Assembly (NCBI RefSeq): GCF_900106745.1
Contig: NZ_FNNV01000013.1
Location: forward strand, 1-64,000
DNA from: Paenibacillus sp. CF384
GTDB lineage: Bacteria; Bacillota; Bacilli; Paenibacillales; Paenibacillaceae
Length of the DNA: 64,000 nucleotides
Direction: 5' to 3'
Shown piece after piece: positions 7,821 to 16,985 of the stretch. The notes beneath the pieces were generated by a model, which was given only the letters and a program-made list of their open reading frames with translations, did not search any database and was not told the origin of the DNA. The first letter of the stretch is position 1. Each line of letters starts with the position of its first letter. The translations under genes were made by a program, and so were the position numbers.

Positions 7821-9431
7821 ATGTTCAATCTATCCGAGTATCCGTATCCATCCAGAAGAACGGCAGTCGTGGCGAGGAAAGGGATGGTCGCTACTTCGCA
7901 GCCGCTCGCATCTCAAGCGGGACTTCGTGTCTTGCAGCAAGGCGGGAATGCTATTGATGCGGCGATTGCGGCGGCAGCATGTCTTACCGTGGTGGAGCCG
8001 ACAGGCAATGGCATTGGGAGCGATTCGTTCGCGATCGTTTGGTATAAAGGGCAAATGTATGGCTTGAATGCAAGCGGGGGAGCGCCGGAGCTATTGACGC
8101 CGGACGCGGTTCGGCAGCGCGGATTCGAAGAGGAAATGCCGGCAAGCGGATGGCTTCCGGTGACCGTACCCGGCGCTCCGGGAGCATGGTCAGGCTTATC
8201 TGCTCGATTCGGCGCATTGCCATTCGCGCAGCTGCTGGAATCCGCCATTGATTACGCCGATGGCGGCTATCCGGTTTCGCCGGAGCTCGCTTTGAAATGG
8301 CAGCGTGCTTATGAGGTGTATTCGCAGCGAAGCGGGAATGATCCGGCTTTCGCAGAGTGGTTTCGCGTCTTCGCTCCGGCTGGACGAGCACCGAAGGCAG
8401 GCGAAATGTGGCGGTCACCGGATCACGCACGGACACTTCGGCTGATTGCAGAATCTAGCAGCGAATCTTTCTATCGAGGCGAGTTGGCAGCGTTGATCGA
8501 TCGGCATGCGAGAGAAAGCGGGGGGCTGCTTCGCAGCACGGATCTTGCCTCCTTTCAGCCGGAATGGGTGGACCCGATTTCTGTGCCCTATCGAGGTTAT
8601 GATGTATGGGAGCTGCCGCCAAACGGGCAAGGACTAGTGGCCTTAATGGCCTTGAATATGTTGAATGGACGGGATCTCGCAGGTCAGGAGAGCGCAAGCA
8701 GGTTTCATGTCCAGATTGAAGCACTGAAGCTCGCTTTTGCCGATGGGAAGCATTATATTACCGATCCAAACCGAATGAAAGCCAGCGTGGAGCAGCTGCT
8801 GTCGCCTTCCTATGCTGCGCTTCGCAGCAGCTTGATTGGTGAACAAGCATTGATGCCTGAACCTGGCCAATTGCCTAAAGGCGGAACGGTTTATTTGGCT
8901 GCTGCCGACGGGGAAGGGAACATGGTTTCTTTTATCCAAAGTAATTATATGGGCTTCGGCTCGGGAATCGTGGTACCGGGAACCGGGATCAGCCTGCAGA
9001 ACAGAGGGGCATCCTTCTCCCTTGATCCTGCGCATGCGAATGTACTGGAGCCGGGCAAACAGCCTTATCATACGATTATTCCGGGTTTTCTTACGAAGAA
9101 CGGGGAGCCGATTGGACCATTCGGCGTGATGGGGGCTTTCATGCAGCCGCAGGGTCATCTGCAGGTGATCTCTCATTTATTGGATCATCATCAGAATCCG
9201 CAAGCAGCGCTCGATGCGCCTAGGTGGCAGTGGATGGAAGGCAAACATCTCGTCGTTGAAGGTGAGTTTAGTGCGGAGATCGTAGAGGAGCTAAAGCGTA
9301 AAGGTCATGACATTCAAGTGCTGTCCGATCGTAAAGCGTTTGGCTGCGGACAGATCATTTGGCGGGATGCGAATGGTGTCTTGATCGGAGGAACCGAACC
9401 GAGAACAGACGGCTGTATTGCTTCGTGGTAG
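7821..9431 (+). CDS. Gamma-glutamyltransferase family protein (cytoplasmic, YwrD-like)
   Basis: 536 residues of the Ntn-hydrolase gamma-glutamyltransferase family. The N-terminal region has GLRVLQQGGNAIDAAIAAA. The expected autocleavage nucleophile is Thr356 in LPKGGTVYL, followed by the small-subunit features GEGNMVSFIQSNYMGFGSG and ASFSLDP. Family members cleave gamma-glutamyl bonds such as that of glutathione. No signal peptide is present, unlike secreted Ggt, so a cytoplasmic enzyme resembling B. subtilis YwrD is the better match. The start has an AAGGGGGAA ribosome site. Confidence 0.9.
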   Translation: MFNLSEYPYPSRRTAVVARKGMVATSQPLASQAGLRVLQQGGNAIDAAIAAAACLTVVEPTGNGIGSDSFAIVWYKGQMYGLNASGGAPELLTPDAVRQRGFEEEMPASGWLPVTVPGAPGAWSGLSARFGALPFAQLLESAIDYADGGYPVSPELALKWQRAYEVYSQRSGNDPAFAEWFRVFAPAGRAPKAGEMWRSPDHARTLRLIAESSSESFYRGELAALIDRHARESGGLLRSTDLASFQPEWVDPISVPYRGYDVWELPPNGQGLVALMALNMLNGRDLAGQESASRFHVQIEALKLAFADGKHYITDPNRMKASVEQLLSPSYAALRSSLIGEQALMPEPGQLPKGGTVYLAAADGEGNMVSFIQSNYMGFGSGIVVPGTGISLQNRGASFSLDPAHANVLEPGKQPYHTIIPGFLTKNGEPIGPFGVMGAFMQPQGHLQVISHLLDHHQNPQAALDAPRWQWMEGKHLVVEGEFSAEIVEELKRKGHDIQVLSDRKAFGCGQIIWRDANGVLIGGTEPRTDGCIASW

Positions 9432-9464
9432 CGTTTGACGAGGTGGTTGGAATTAGATAAAGGA

Positions 9465-10343
9465 ATGGAGAGCGTAAACAAAGTGGAAACCGAACAAACT
9501 GCTGGTCCGGATATCCGTGAAATCATAAGAGAGCTTTCGGATAAACAGATCATTCATCCGGATTCGAAGCTTATGCATCAGATGAATGGCACGACAGAAG
9601 GACGCGTCTATATCTTGATGGTGGACGAAGCGCCTCGTTATGTACTGAAGCTGGAAGAAGCGGAGTATATGTCTGTTGTGGCGCGATTTCTTAATGATTA
9701 CGCGGGTAGTCCGCTATTGCCGAAGCTTTATTATTTGGCGCCGGATCATTCCTTCATCGTGTATGCGTTCATTCCCGGAACTACAGGTGATGAGCGTGGC
9801 CCGAAGAAGGAATGGCTGCCGAAGTTGACGGTAGACTTGCTGAATCACTACTTGAAAGTGGAGCAAACGGACTCGTCTCTCGTGTGGGATGATCACACGC
9901 TTGATGGTTTAGATTTTGCAAAAAACGAGATTGGAAGTCTGCTGCCTGCTGCCGACTATGAGCTGGTGCATGCGATTGCGAGGAAGCTGCTCGTGCGTAG
10001 GGAAGGACGTACTCTTTATGCGCTTCACGGCGATTGCGGCGTACATAACTTCGTGTTTCGTGACGAGCAGCTGGTAGGAGTTATAGATCCGACCCCGATG
10101 GCCGGACCGCTGCTGTATGATTTTGTCTTCGCATTCGTTTCTTCACCGGATGACCTGACGATGGATACGCTGCTCCCGGCATTCGAACTCCTTGACCATG
10201 AGCCGTTGGAGCGTGAGGAGTTGGTCTGGGAGGTCGTGGTGGGGCTTTATTATCGCATTGGCGTCTGTTTGCTTCACCATCCGCACGATCTGCCGGCATA
10301 TATGGAAGCATGGAATTACTGGAAAGCACTCGTACGAGAATAG
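9465..10343 (+). CDS. APH-family small-molecule phosphotransferase
   Basis: About 292 residues with the kinase-fold motif LHGDCGVHNFVF (catalytic Asp and metal Asn) and the metal-binding Asp in GVIDPTPMAGPLLYDF. These are the marks of the aminoglycoside/choline phosphotransferase superfamily. The substrate is not predictable, and the divergence from known resistance enzymes gives no reason to call it a drug-resistance gene. The start is uncertain: ATG 9465 is used here; TTG 9435 and GTG 9483 (better spaced from a GGAG motif) are alternatives. It follows the transferase gene closely. Confidence 0.8.
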   Translation: MESVNKVETEQTAGPDIREIIRELSDKQIIHPDSKLMHQMNGTTEGRVYILMVDEAPRYVLKLEEAEYMSVVARFLNDYAGSPLLPKLYYLAPDHSFIVYAFIPGTTGDERGPKKEWLPKLTVDLLNHYLKVEQTDSSLVWDDHTLDGLDFAKNEIGSLLPAADYELVHAIARKLLVRREGRTLYALHGDCGVHNFVFRDEQLVGVIDPTPMAGPLLYDFVFAFVSSPDDLTMDTLLPAFELLDHEPLEREELVWEVVVGLYYRIGVCLLHHPHDLPAYMEAWNYWKALVRE

Positions 10344-10368
10344 GAATGTCCATCAGGGAGGTAATCGG

Positions 10369-10761
10369 ATGTCGCATGTCCAATCGCAAACTACAGTAAC
10401 ATCAATCGCTCCATGGATTTCAGTTCACAGTGCAGTTGAAGCTTTAACATTCTATAAAGCTGCTTTCGGGGCTGTTGAGCTCTACAGGTTGGAAGAAGAA
10501 GCGGGAAAGCCGGTTCTCGCGGAACTGTCGGTTCAAGGTGCAGGCTTCTGGATTCAAGAGGATCCGGAGTCAAGTCCGAAACCGGATGTGCCAGGTTCTG
10601 TTCGGATGATTCTGACTGTAGCCGATCCGGATTCACTGTTCGAGCAAGCCGTCGCGGCCGGTGCGGAGGTAGTCGCGCCTGTCAATGAAGGCCACGGCTG
10701 GCGAATCGGACGGCTGATTGATCCGTTTGGCCACCACTGGGAGATTGGGAAGCGGATATAG
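10369..10761 (+). CDS. VOC/glyoxalase-fold protein (PhnB-like)
   Basis: 130 residues: VHSAVEALTFYKAAFGAVELYR opens the first beta-alpha-beta-beta-beta unit and VNEGHGWRIGRLIDPFGHHWEIGK closes the second, as in the vicinal-oxygen-chelate fold. Such proteins bind a metal or a small ligand; function here is unknown. ATG 10369 is preceded by GGGAGGT at 7 bp; the frame is open upstream, but that part overlaps the previous gene. Confidence 0.87.
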   Translation: MSHVQSQTTVTSIAPWISVHSAVEALTFYKAAFGAVELYRLEEEAGKPVLAELSVQGAGFWIQEDPESSPKPDVPGSVRMILTVADPDSLFEQAVAAGAEVVAPVNEGHGWRIGRLIDPFGHHWEIGKRI

Positions 10762-10781
10762 TTTAGCAGATTTATCAGAGG

Positions 10782-10822
10782 GGCTGTTTCTGTCATCGAT
10801 TAGATGACAGGGGCAGCCTTTT
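10782..10822 (+). terminator. Rho-independent terminator
   Basis: A two-part stem (GGCTG with CAGCC, and CTGTCATC with GATGACAG, loop GATTA) is followed by TTTTC. It closes the 7.2-10.8 kb gene run. Confidence 0.85.
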
Positions 10823-10839
10823 CAATTGGCTAACCATTG

Positions 10840-10915
10840 AAGAGAGGTATCTGGTACCGCAAATTGGGGCGGAATGGTGGAATTGGGATCAAGAGAGGTA
10901 CCGGGTACCTCTCTT
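10840..10915. repeat. Direct repeat at 51 bp with a 25-bp palindrome
   Basis: AAGAGAGGTA begins at 10840 and again at 10891, exactly 51 bp apart, each followed by a GGTACC. The second copy forms a near-perfect palindrome: AAGAGAGGTACC, one G, GGTACCTCTCTT (10891-10915). It directly precedes the tandem array at 10928 and shares its 51-bp step. Confidence 0.7.
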
Positions 10916-10927
10916 GGCAAGAAAGTA

Positions 10928-11169
10928 GCGAACCAAGGAGTCCACATCGGCGGAAACTCGAAGCATTTGGAGAAAGAAGCGAACCAGGGAGTCTACATTA
11001 GTGCAAATTCGAAGAAATGGGAGAAAGAAGCGAACCAGGGAGTCTACATTCGCGAAAACTCGAAGAATTCGGAGAAAGAAGCGAACCAGGGAGTCCACAT
11101 CGGCGGAAACTCGAAGCATTCGGAGAAAGAAGCGAACCAGGGAGTCTACATCGGCGGAAACTCATCCCC
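10928..11169. repeat. Tandem repeat array A, 51-bp period, about 4.7 copies
   Basis: Units begin at 10928, 10979, 11030, 11081 and 11132 with GCGAACC(A)AGGAGT or close variants; the last is partial. The period is 51 bp, a multiple of three, so reading frames on both strands stay open; one would give a 17-residue repeat around ANQGVYIGGNSK. No proper ribosome site precedes any of these frames, so I do not call a gene. The motif GTCTACAT recurs in array C at 32.1 kb. Together with the terminator and the palindrome this fills the 553-bp gap before the response regulator. Confidence 0.85.
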
Positions 11170-11252
11170 ACCTTCAGGCAGATCGTTGCCTGAGTTCAAC
11201 AAAGCCGAAGCATCGCCACAGCAAGCAGCACCTCACCCAAAAACATCTTGCT

Positions 11253-11267
11253 ATTAAAACGCTTTCA
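11253..11267. promoter_or_regulatory. cre-like site upstream of the response regulator
   Basis: ATTAAAACGCTTTCA matches the catabolite-responsive element WTGNAANCGNWNNCW at 14 of 15 positions. It lies about 50 bp before the response-regulator gene, where CcpA could repress the locus while preferred sugars are present. Confidence 0.5.
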
Positions 11268-11314
11268 CTATATTTTTAGGGTAACGCATAGAAAAAGGGC
11301 TTGGGGGGACTAGC

Positions 11315-12928
11315 ATGTATCGAATGTTCATCGTGGATGACAACAAGTACGAGCGTAATGGTCTTAAGAATCATATTGATTGGGCATCGCTTGGGATTGA
11401 AGTGGTGGCAACTTTCCCGAATGGCGCGGCCGCGCTGGAGCGAATTGATGAACTCAAGCCGCATCTCATCGTAACCGATATTGCGATGCCGGTCATGAAC
11501 GGGGTACAGCTGTCCGAGCAGATTTATCAGCGTTATCCTGATATAAAAGTCATCTTCATCAGCTGCCACAGTGATTTCGAATTCGCCAAGTCAGCCGTCG
11601 ATCTAGGCATCTACGGGTATGTCCTCAAACCGATTATCGCGGATGAGCTCGTCACGGCGGTCAAGAAACTTGTCCATGATATCGATATCAAGCATTCGCA
11701 ATCGATGGAGAAGGAACGCATGCTGCAGCAGCTGGAAATGATGCTGCCGCTCGTGCAAGAGCAGTTTTTCAAAGAACTGCTGCTCGGCAATTTCCACAAT
11801 GAGACGGATATTATTAAACGGATGGCGTTCCTTAAGGTTGCTGTACGGCCGCATGACCGGATTCATGTGCTGTCGATCCAGCTTCATGAAGCGGAAGACC
11901 AAGCCACCGAGCATGGCGTGGCGGATGCGTATTTCGTCTCCTATTCCGTCAAGAGAAGCATTACCTCCTTAAGCACGGGCAATCGTTATATCTATCCGAT
12001 TCAGTTCTCTCCCTTGGATTATGCCGCCATTATCTTCGAAGCGGATGACGAAGACAATATCATGAATACAGCCGTAGAAATCAGCATGGAGATTAGCAGA
12101 AGAGTCGAGCTTACGGCCATAACCGGAATCAGTAAAGTTTCCGAAGACATCGCAGCTATTTCAACCCTTTATAAGCAGGCCCAGAAAGCCGTCCATACCC
12201 GGTTCTACAGCGGAAGCAACCCGATCATCACCTTTGAAGAAATCGAGGATCGCACGGATGTCCCATTCGAGGATCTGCCGAATCTCGAAGCTGTTTATCA
12301 GGATTTGAAAACGCTTATGATCTATAGCACCGCAGTGGATGTAAGGGAGTTCGTGAACAAATATCTAGGCGAACGTGTCTCTCGGCATGATGCCAATTAT
12401 GTGAAGAACTTTGCTTTCATGGTTGTAAATATTACACGCATTATTCTGCAGGAAGCCAATCAATCCTTCCGCGATCTGGCCGAGGACGACCTGCTGGTCT
12501 GGAAGCAATTCAGCCAGAAGGATACGCCGGTTCATGTCAGCGAGAAGGTTTACCAATGGCTCATGACCATTATCGATCGGTTATCGGAGAAGAATACAAA
12601 CAAGAATACGAAGGTCGTCGACACGATCAAGGATATCATCAAGACGAAGTACCACGAGCAGATCACGATCGAGGATATTTCGAAATCCGTCTACTTAAGC
12701 GGCAGATATGCCAACGCCCTGTTCAAGAAGGAAGTCGGCAAAACGATTTTCGACTATGTCATCGAAGTGAGAATTGATGCGGCGAAGAAGCTGCTCAAGG
12801 ACAAGGACAGCAGAGTAGCTGCCGTTGCCGAAGAGGTCGGCTACATGAATACGTCGTATTTCTGCCTTGCATTCAAGAAGAACGTCGGGATGACGCCTGC
12901 CGAATACAAGAGTAAGGTTGTCTTATGA
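11315..12928 (+). CDS. AraC-type response regulator (YesN-like)
   Basis: 537 residues. A receiver domain occupies about 1-120 with phospho-acceptor Asp55 in IVTDIAMPVMNG and the conserved Lys in YVLKP near 105. A long central linker follows, and two helix-turn-helix motifs of the AraC/XylS type lie at about 430-535 (ITIEDISKSVYLSGRYANAL and VAAVAEEVGYMNTSYFCLAF). It should switch on the neighbouring transporter and hydrolase genes when phosphorylated by the kinase encoded next, with which it overlaps by 4 bp. This pairing with LplB/LplC-type permeases is usual in Paenibacillus sugar loci. Confidence 0.93.
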   Translation: MYRMFIVDDNKYERNGLKNHIDWASLGIEVVATFPNGAAALERIDELKPHLIVTDIAMPVMNGVQLSEQIYQRYPDIKVIFISCHSDFEFAKSAVDLGIYGYVLKPIIADELVTAVKKLVHDIDIKHSQSMEKERMLQQLEMMLPLVQEQFFKELLLGNFHNETDIIKRMAFLKVAVRPHDRIHVLSIQLHEAEDQATEHGVADAYFVSYSVKRSITSLSTGNRYIYPIQFSPLDYAAIIFEADDEDNIMNTAVEISMEISRRVELTAITGISKVSEDIAAISTLYKQAQKAVHTRFYSGSNPIITFEEIEDRTDVPFEDLPNLEAVYQDLKTLMIYSTAVDVREFVNKYLGERVSRHDANYVKNFAFMVVNITRIILQEANQSFRDLAEDDLLVWKQFSQKDTPVHVSEKVYQWLMTIIDRLSEKNTNKNTKVVDTIKDIIKTKYHEQITIEDISKSVYLSGRYANALFKKEVGKTIFDYVIEVRIDAAKKLLKDKDSRVAAVAEEVGYMNTSYFCLAFKKNVGMTPAEYKSKVVL

Positions 12929-14664
12929 TCGGGAAGCTGTCGTATCGCCACAAAATCGCCGCTATCATATTCGTGTTCGCTTTTCTGCCTATGATCATTC
13001 TCGGTTCCTTGATGATTCAGAAAGTGTGGAGCGCCAAGGTGCAAGAGATCATTAACAAGAACGATATCCAGCTGACAAGCAGCGTTAACGGAATTAATAG
13101 CTTCCTGTCCTCAAACATGGATAAATTGATGGCCATTAATAACAACTTCTATATTTTTAATTATTTGGATACGAAGACAGATCAGAATCTCGTCGGGGTC
13201 ATGAATTTCAGCGATTATCTGCAGAGCGTCATCAATGCGATGAAGGCCGACAATAAGGCTGTAAACTTTCAAATTTATGCCATTGAGGATACGAACTACG
13301 ATGGTGATTATTTACGAAGCATACAAAACCTGGAGAAAGTAAGAGAATCGTTAACGTCGAGTTTGAAAGATGAAATTCTGAACTACGATGATGCCCAGAT
13401 TTTATGGAAATATCGGACGATTAAAGCTCAATTCAGCGCGGAGGAGTCCAGGTATCTGTTCGGCTACAAGAAGATTATGTCGCTCGGCAAGCCCTTGGCC
13501 ATTATTGAACTGCAAATCCCAATCGAGCAAATCACGGACTTTTTCGCTTATGAAATTCCGGAAGGCAGCTCCATCGTTTACGAAATCGATGGGAAGATGC
13601 AATGGGTGATAGGCGAAGAACAAGAAATGATCCCAGAGGGAAAGCCGGCTAAAGGCGATTATTATATCATCAATAAAGAGCTAAAGCCGGGAATCGGCGA
13701 AATCTCCATGTTTGTTCCAAAGAGCTTGGTATTTCAAGAACTAAAGGGTTATTTGATTACCGTTTTCTTTATTTTCATCATGCTCATCGGCATTCTGTTC
13801 GTTACCGTCGAGATGGTTTCTTATTTCCTTACGAAGAAGCTCGAGGCGCTCTTTAGGAAAATGAACACCAATGTCGAAAGCTTAATCAGCAGCGACAGCT
13901 TCGTGCCTTTCGAAGAAACCGAAGATGAATTCGGGAAGATGGGACGGATTTTCTACGAGCTGACGATGCGGATCAAGGAGTATTATCGTAAAGTCACCGA
14001 TTACGAGCTGGAGAAGACCGTACTGGAAACGCAGCTGCTGCAGGAGCGGTTCAATCCTCATTTTCTGTACAATACGCTGTCGACCTTCAGATGGATTTAT
14101 AACGATCCGAAGGTTCATGAGGTCGTGGATTCGATGGTGAAGTATTACCGCATTGCCTTGAACAAAGGAAGCAGTATCATTACAATCGAGCAGGAAACGG
14201 AAATGATAAGGGAGTATTTGCGCCTGCAGATGTTTGCCTATGGCAATGAATTCGATTATGACATTCATATCGAAGGTGACACCGGTGAGCAACTGGTACT
14301 GAAGAATCTGCTCCAGCCGATCGTGGAGAATGCGTTTCTGCATGGGATAAGCGGGCGCGAATCAGGCGGTCTAATTACGATTCGGGTCAGCACCAATGAC
14401 GGCAACGACACGATCCGTTTCGAAATTGCGGATAACGGACTAGGCATGGGACCTGAGAAGATCAAGCGAATACTGGATGGAACCGAAGAAAGCAAATACA
14501 GCGGCTATGGGATGAAGAATGTTCGTAATCGAATGGAAACCTATTATGGCTCAGGATACGGCCTTGAAATCGAAAGCGCACCCGGACAAGGGACGAAGGT
14601 CATTCTTACGACGCCGTCCAATTACAAGGCCGATCGTATGGATGTCAAATCAATATCAGCGTAA
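12925..14664 (+). CDS. Sensor histidine kinase (YesM-like)
   Basis: 579 residues. Membrane spans at about 12-34 and 274-302 enclose an extracellular sensor region; a HAMP-like linker follows, then the His_kinase domain with the phospho-acceptor His in RFNPHFLYNTL near 376, and the ATPase domain with N box ENAFLHGIS and G boxes ADNGLGMG and GYGMKNV. It probably senses a sugar or a loaded binding protein outside the cell and phosphorylates the co-encoded response regulator. The translational overlap (ATGA) with that gene and the terminator after it mark a two-gene operon. Confidence 0.93.
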   Translation: MIGKLSYRHKIAAIIFVFAFLPMIILGSLMIQKVWSAKVQEIINKNDIQLTSSVNGINSFLSSNMDKLMAINNNFYIFNYLDTKTDQNLVGVMNFSDYLQSVINAMKADNKAVNFQIYAIEDTNYDGDYLRSIQNLEKVRESLTSSLKDEILNYDDAQILWKYRTIKAQFSAEESRYLFGYKKIMSLGKPLAIIELQIPIEQITDFFAYEIPEGSSIVYEIDGKMQWVIGEEQEMIPEGKPAKGDYYIINKELKPGIGEISMFVPKSLVFQELKGYLITVFFIFIMLIGILFVTVEMVSYFLTKKLEALFRKMNTNVESLISSDSFVPFEETEDEFGKMGRIFYELTMRIKEYYRKVTDYELEKTVLETQLLQERFNPHFLYNTLSTFRWIYNDPKVHEVVDSMVKYYRIALNKGSSIITIEQETEMIREYLRLQMFAYGNEFDYDIHIEGDTGEQLVLKNLLQPIVENAFLHGISGRESGGLITIRVSTNDGNDTIRFEIADNGLGMGPEKIKRILDGTEESKYSGYGMKNVRNRMETYYGSGYGLEIESAPGQGTKVILTTPSNYKADRMDVKSISA

Positions 14665-14670
14665 TAAACG

Positions 14671-14713
14671 ATGACCTTATTCCGATCACGATATCGGGAT
14701 AAGGTCATTTTTG
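14671..14713 (+). terminator. Rho-independent terminator after the two-component genes
   Basis: Arms ATGACCTTATTCCGAT (14671-14686) and ATATCGGGATAAGGTCAT (14691-14708) pair over most of their length and are followed by TTTTT. Confidence 0.85.
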
Positions 14714-14772
14714 CGAAAATAAGGAGATCCTTATTCTGTTATTTGTAATCCGTATTTTTACTATATCCAAAA

Positions 14773-14787
14773 ATGAAAGCGTTCTAT
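14773..14787. promoter_or_regulatory. cre-like site before the permease genes
   Basis: ATGAAAGCGTTCTAT fits the cre consensus at 14 of 15 positions (A instead of C at position 14). It lies 46 bp upstream of the preferred permease start at 14833. Confidence 0.45.
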
Positions 14788-14832
14788 AATTCAATCATAC
14801 AAGAGAAAGCTAGTGAAGAGAGAGGAGGGAAT

Positions 14833-15783
14833 ATGTTGAAAACGATTGCAACACAAGTGCCTATGAAGAGAACGGTACGTGCCAGACTTATTAAAAACAT
14901 TCAGACGAATATGTTTGGTTACCTGCTAATGCTGCCTTCCATCGTTTTGACCTTCATATTTTCCTACTTGCCGATGCCCGGATTATTGTCAGCCTTTCAA
15001 GACTACAATATGTTCGCCGGTTTATGGAAAAGCGATTGGGTTGGATTGGTGCATTTCAAGGAAATCTTCGAAATTCCACTGCTGTGGGGCTCCATTATTA
15101 ATACGCTGAAGCTGAGCGTACTCACCATTATCGTCGGATTCCCGGCGCCGATCTTACTGGCGCTCATGATAAATGAGTTGAAGAACGGCTTGTACAAGAG
15201 AAGTGTTCAAACCCTGACGTATTTGCCTCACTTCCTATCCTGGATCGCTGTAGTGGGACTTTGCTACTCCTTCTTCGACTCCTACGGACCGCTGAACGAT
15301 CTGCGAGTTGCGATGTTTGGACCGGAAACGGAGCGGGAAATGTACTTGTCTCAGCAAGGCTTATTTCTCCCCTTGCTGCTGCTGCTAAGCGTGTGGAAGG
15401 AAGTAGGCTGGGGAACGATCGTATATCTCGCAACGATAACATCGATTGATCCGCATCTCTATGAAGCCGCTAAGATGGACGGCGCCAATCGGTTCAAACA
15501 GCATCTGCATATTACATTGCCGGGGCTGAAGCAAACGACGATTCTGCTGCTGCTCTTTACGCTCGGGACGCTGTTCGCCAGCAACTTCGAGCTCGTGTAT
15601 GGGATGCAGAACGCATTTATTAACTTCGATGTTATCGCAACCGTTATCTTCTCCTCGGGTATTCAACAAGGCAGCTACTCCTTAGCTACTGCGGTTGGAT
15701 TCGCGCAAGGGTTGGTCGCATTGCTGCTAATCATTATTGCAAACAAGATAGCCAAGAAAATATCAGGCGTATCGATATGGTAG
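14833..15783 (+). CDS. Carbohydrate ABC permease, LplB type
   Basis: 316 residues from ATG 14833, preceded by GAGGAGG; an upstream ATG at 14773 lies in the cre-like site and is less likely. Six membrane spans and the cytoplasmic coupling motif EAAKMDGANRFKQHLHITLP, which docks to the ATPase. It forms a heterodimer with the next gene product. Family members import oligosaccharides. No ATPase gene is present in the locus, so a shared MsmX-like ATPase elsewhere in the genome is expected (inference). Confidence 0.92.
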   Translation: MLKTIATQVPMKRTVRARLIKNIQTNMFGYLLMLPSIVLTFIFSYLPMPGLLSAFQDYNMFAGLWKSDWVGLVHFKEIFEIPLLWGSIINTLKLSVLTIIVGFPAPILLALMINELKNGLYKRSVQTLTYLPHFLSWIAVVGLCYSFFDSYGPLNDLRVAMFGPETEREMYLSQQGLFLPLLLLLSVWKEVGWGTIVYLATITSIDPHLYEAAKMDGANRFKQHLHITLPGLKQTTILLLLFTLGTLFASNFELVYGMQNAFINFDVIATVIFSSGIQQGSYSLATAVGFAQGLVALLLIIIANKIAKKISGVSIW

Positions 15784-15793
15784 GAGGCACCAG

Positions 15794-16696
15794 ATGAGTC
15801 ACGAATCGAATGCATACAAACTATTTAAATACGGGAACATCAGCCTCCTGTTTATCTTAGTCATAGCGATGATTTTCCCTTATGTGAATGTGCTCGCGAT
15901 CGCGTTCAACGATCCGATGGATTCGCAATTCGGAGGCATCACGTTCTGGCCGCGGGTGTTCACCATTGATAATTTCAGAGTATTGCTTCAGAACAAGGAT
16001 GTCATTACTGCAGCCGGCATATCGGTCCTTCGGGTGATCATCGGAACGCTCATTGCGCTGGTCGTCCAATATATGTGTGCCTACGCCTTTACGATAAAGG
16101 ACTTCAAAGGCAAAGCGATGGTCCTGATCTTCCTGATGATCCCGATGTATTTTAACGGTGGACTGATTCCGCAATACTTGCTTTTCTCCAAAATGCACAT
16201 GCTGAACAGCTTTCTGGTTTACGTGCTCCCGGTGTCCTTCAGCTTATACTACATGGTCATCATTCGCTCGTATCTGTTTAGTATCCCGGGAAGTCTTGCA
16301 GAATCGGCACGTATTGACGGTGCGAATGAATTCATCATTATGTTCCGAATCTATGTCCCCTTATCCATGCCGATTATCGCGGTTCTGGCCTTATGGAGTG
16401 CGGTTGGTCATTGGAATGATTGGACGACAACGCTGTATTTTATAACCGACAAGCACTTGTATACGCTTCAATATATTCTGATGCAAATCTTGAGGGAAGG
16501 CGAGCGAGTATCGAAGCTTATGGAGGAAGCAATCCGAATGGGGACGATGGGTGCAACGAGTTCACCGCGCCAAATGACGCCGGCTGCGATTCGGGCAGCT
16601 AATATCATCATTACGACCATCCCGATTGTCATTATCTATCCATTCTTGCAGAAGTATTTCGTACAAGGCATTACGCTCGGCGCCGTGAAAGAGTAA
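15794..16696 (+). CDS. Carbohydrate ABC permease, LplC/YtcP type
   Basis: 300 residues, six membrane spans, coupling motif ESARIDGANEFIIMFRIYVP, C-terminus GITLGAVKE typical of the family. It starts 10 bp after the first permease with a TAGGAGG ribosome site. Both permeases and the binding lipoprotein at 16986 form the importer of the 11-36 kb carbohydrate locus. Confidence 0.92.
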   Translation: MSHESNAYKLFKYGNISLLFILVIAMIFPYVNVLAIAFNDPMDSQFGGITFWPRVFTIDNFRVLLQNKDVITAAGISVLRVIIGTLIALVVQYMCAYAFTIKDFKGKAMVLIFLMIPMYFNGGLIPQYLLFSKMHMLNSFLVYVLPVSFSLYYMVIIRSYLFSIPGSLAESARIDGANEFIIMFRIYVPLSMPIIAVLALWSAVGHWNDWTTTLYFITDKHLYTLQYILMQILREGERVSKLMEEAIRMGTMGATSSPRQMTPAAIRAANIIITTIPIVIIYPFLQKYFVQGITLGAVKE

Positions 16697-16985
16697 CGCA
16701 TTCAATCAGGTGATCTATTAAAGGTGGTGAGGCCTACAGTTGTCTGTGATAGAGTAGTATTGGGGATAACAAGCTTTGGAGATTAAGGGGATCATACATT
16801 GGCAAGAACATGAAAAAGAACATATCACAAGTGAGCAAGCGGGCTAATCTGTCGCCAAACCTACTAGCCGGCCGAACTCATGAATATGTTCTCGAGATTG
16901 TAGCACTTCTATTATCGCATATCCTTACAAGCTCATTCCATACCTAATTTGATCAAACAGCTACATAAATAAGGGAGGATTATGT

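Noticed and set aside
9465-10343. Aminoglycoside resistance gene
   Set aside because: Only the general kinase motifs are present; the superfamily covers many harmless substrates and no resistance context is seen.
10874-11257. Open frame through array A, encoding a 17-residue repeat
   Set aside because: A 51-bp period keeps frames open automatically, the other strand is open too, and the ATG overlaps the only purine-rich motif, leaving no usable ribosome site.
16810-16941. 43-codon frame in the leader of the sugar-binding lipoprotein
   Set aside because: No ribosome site and no recognisable features.
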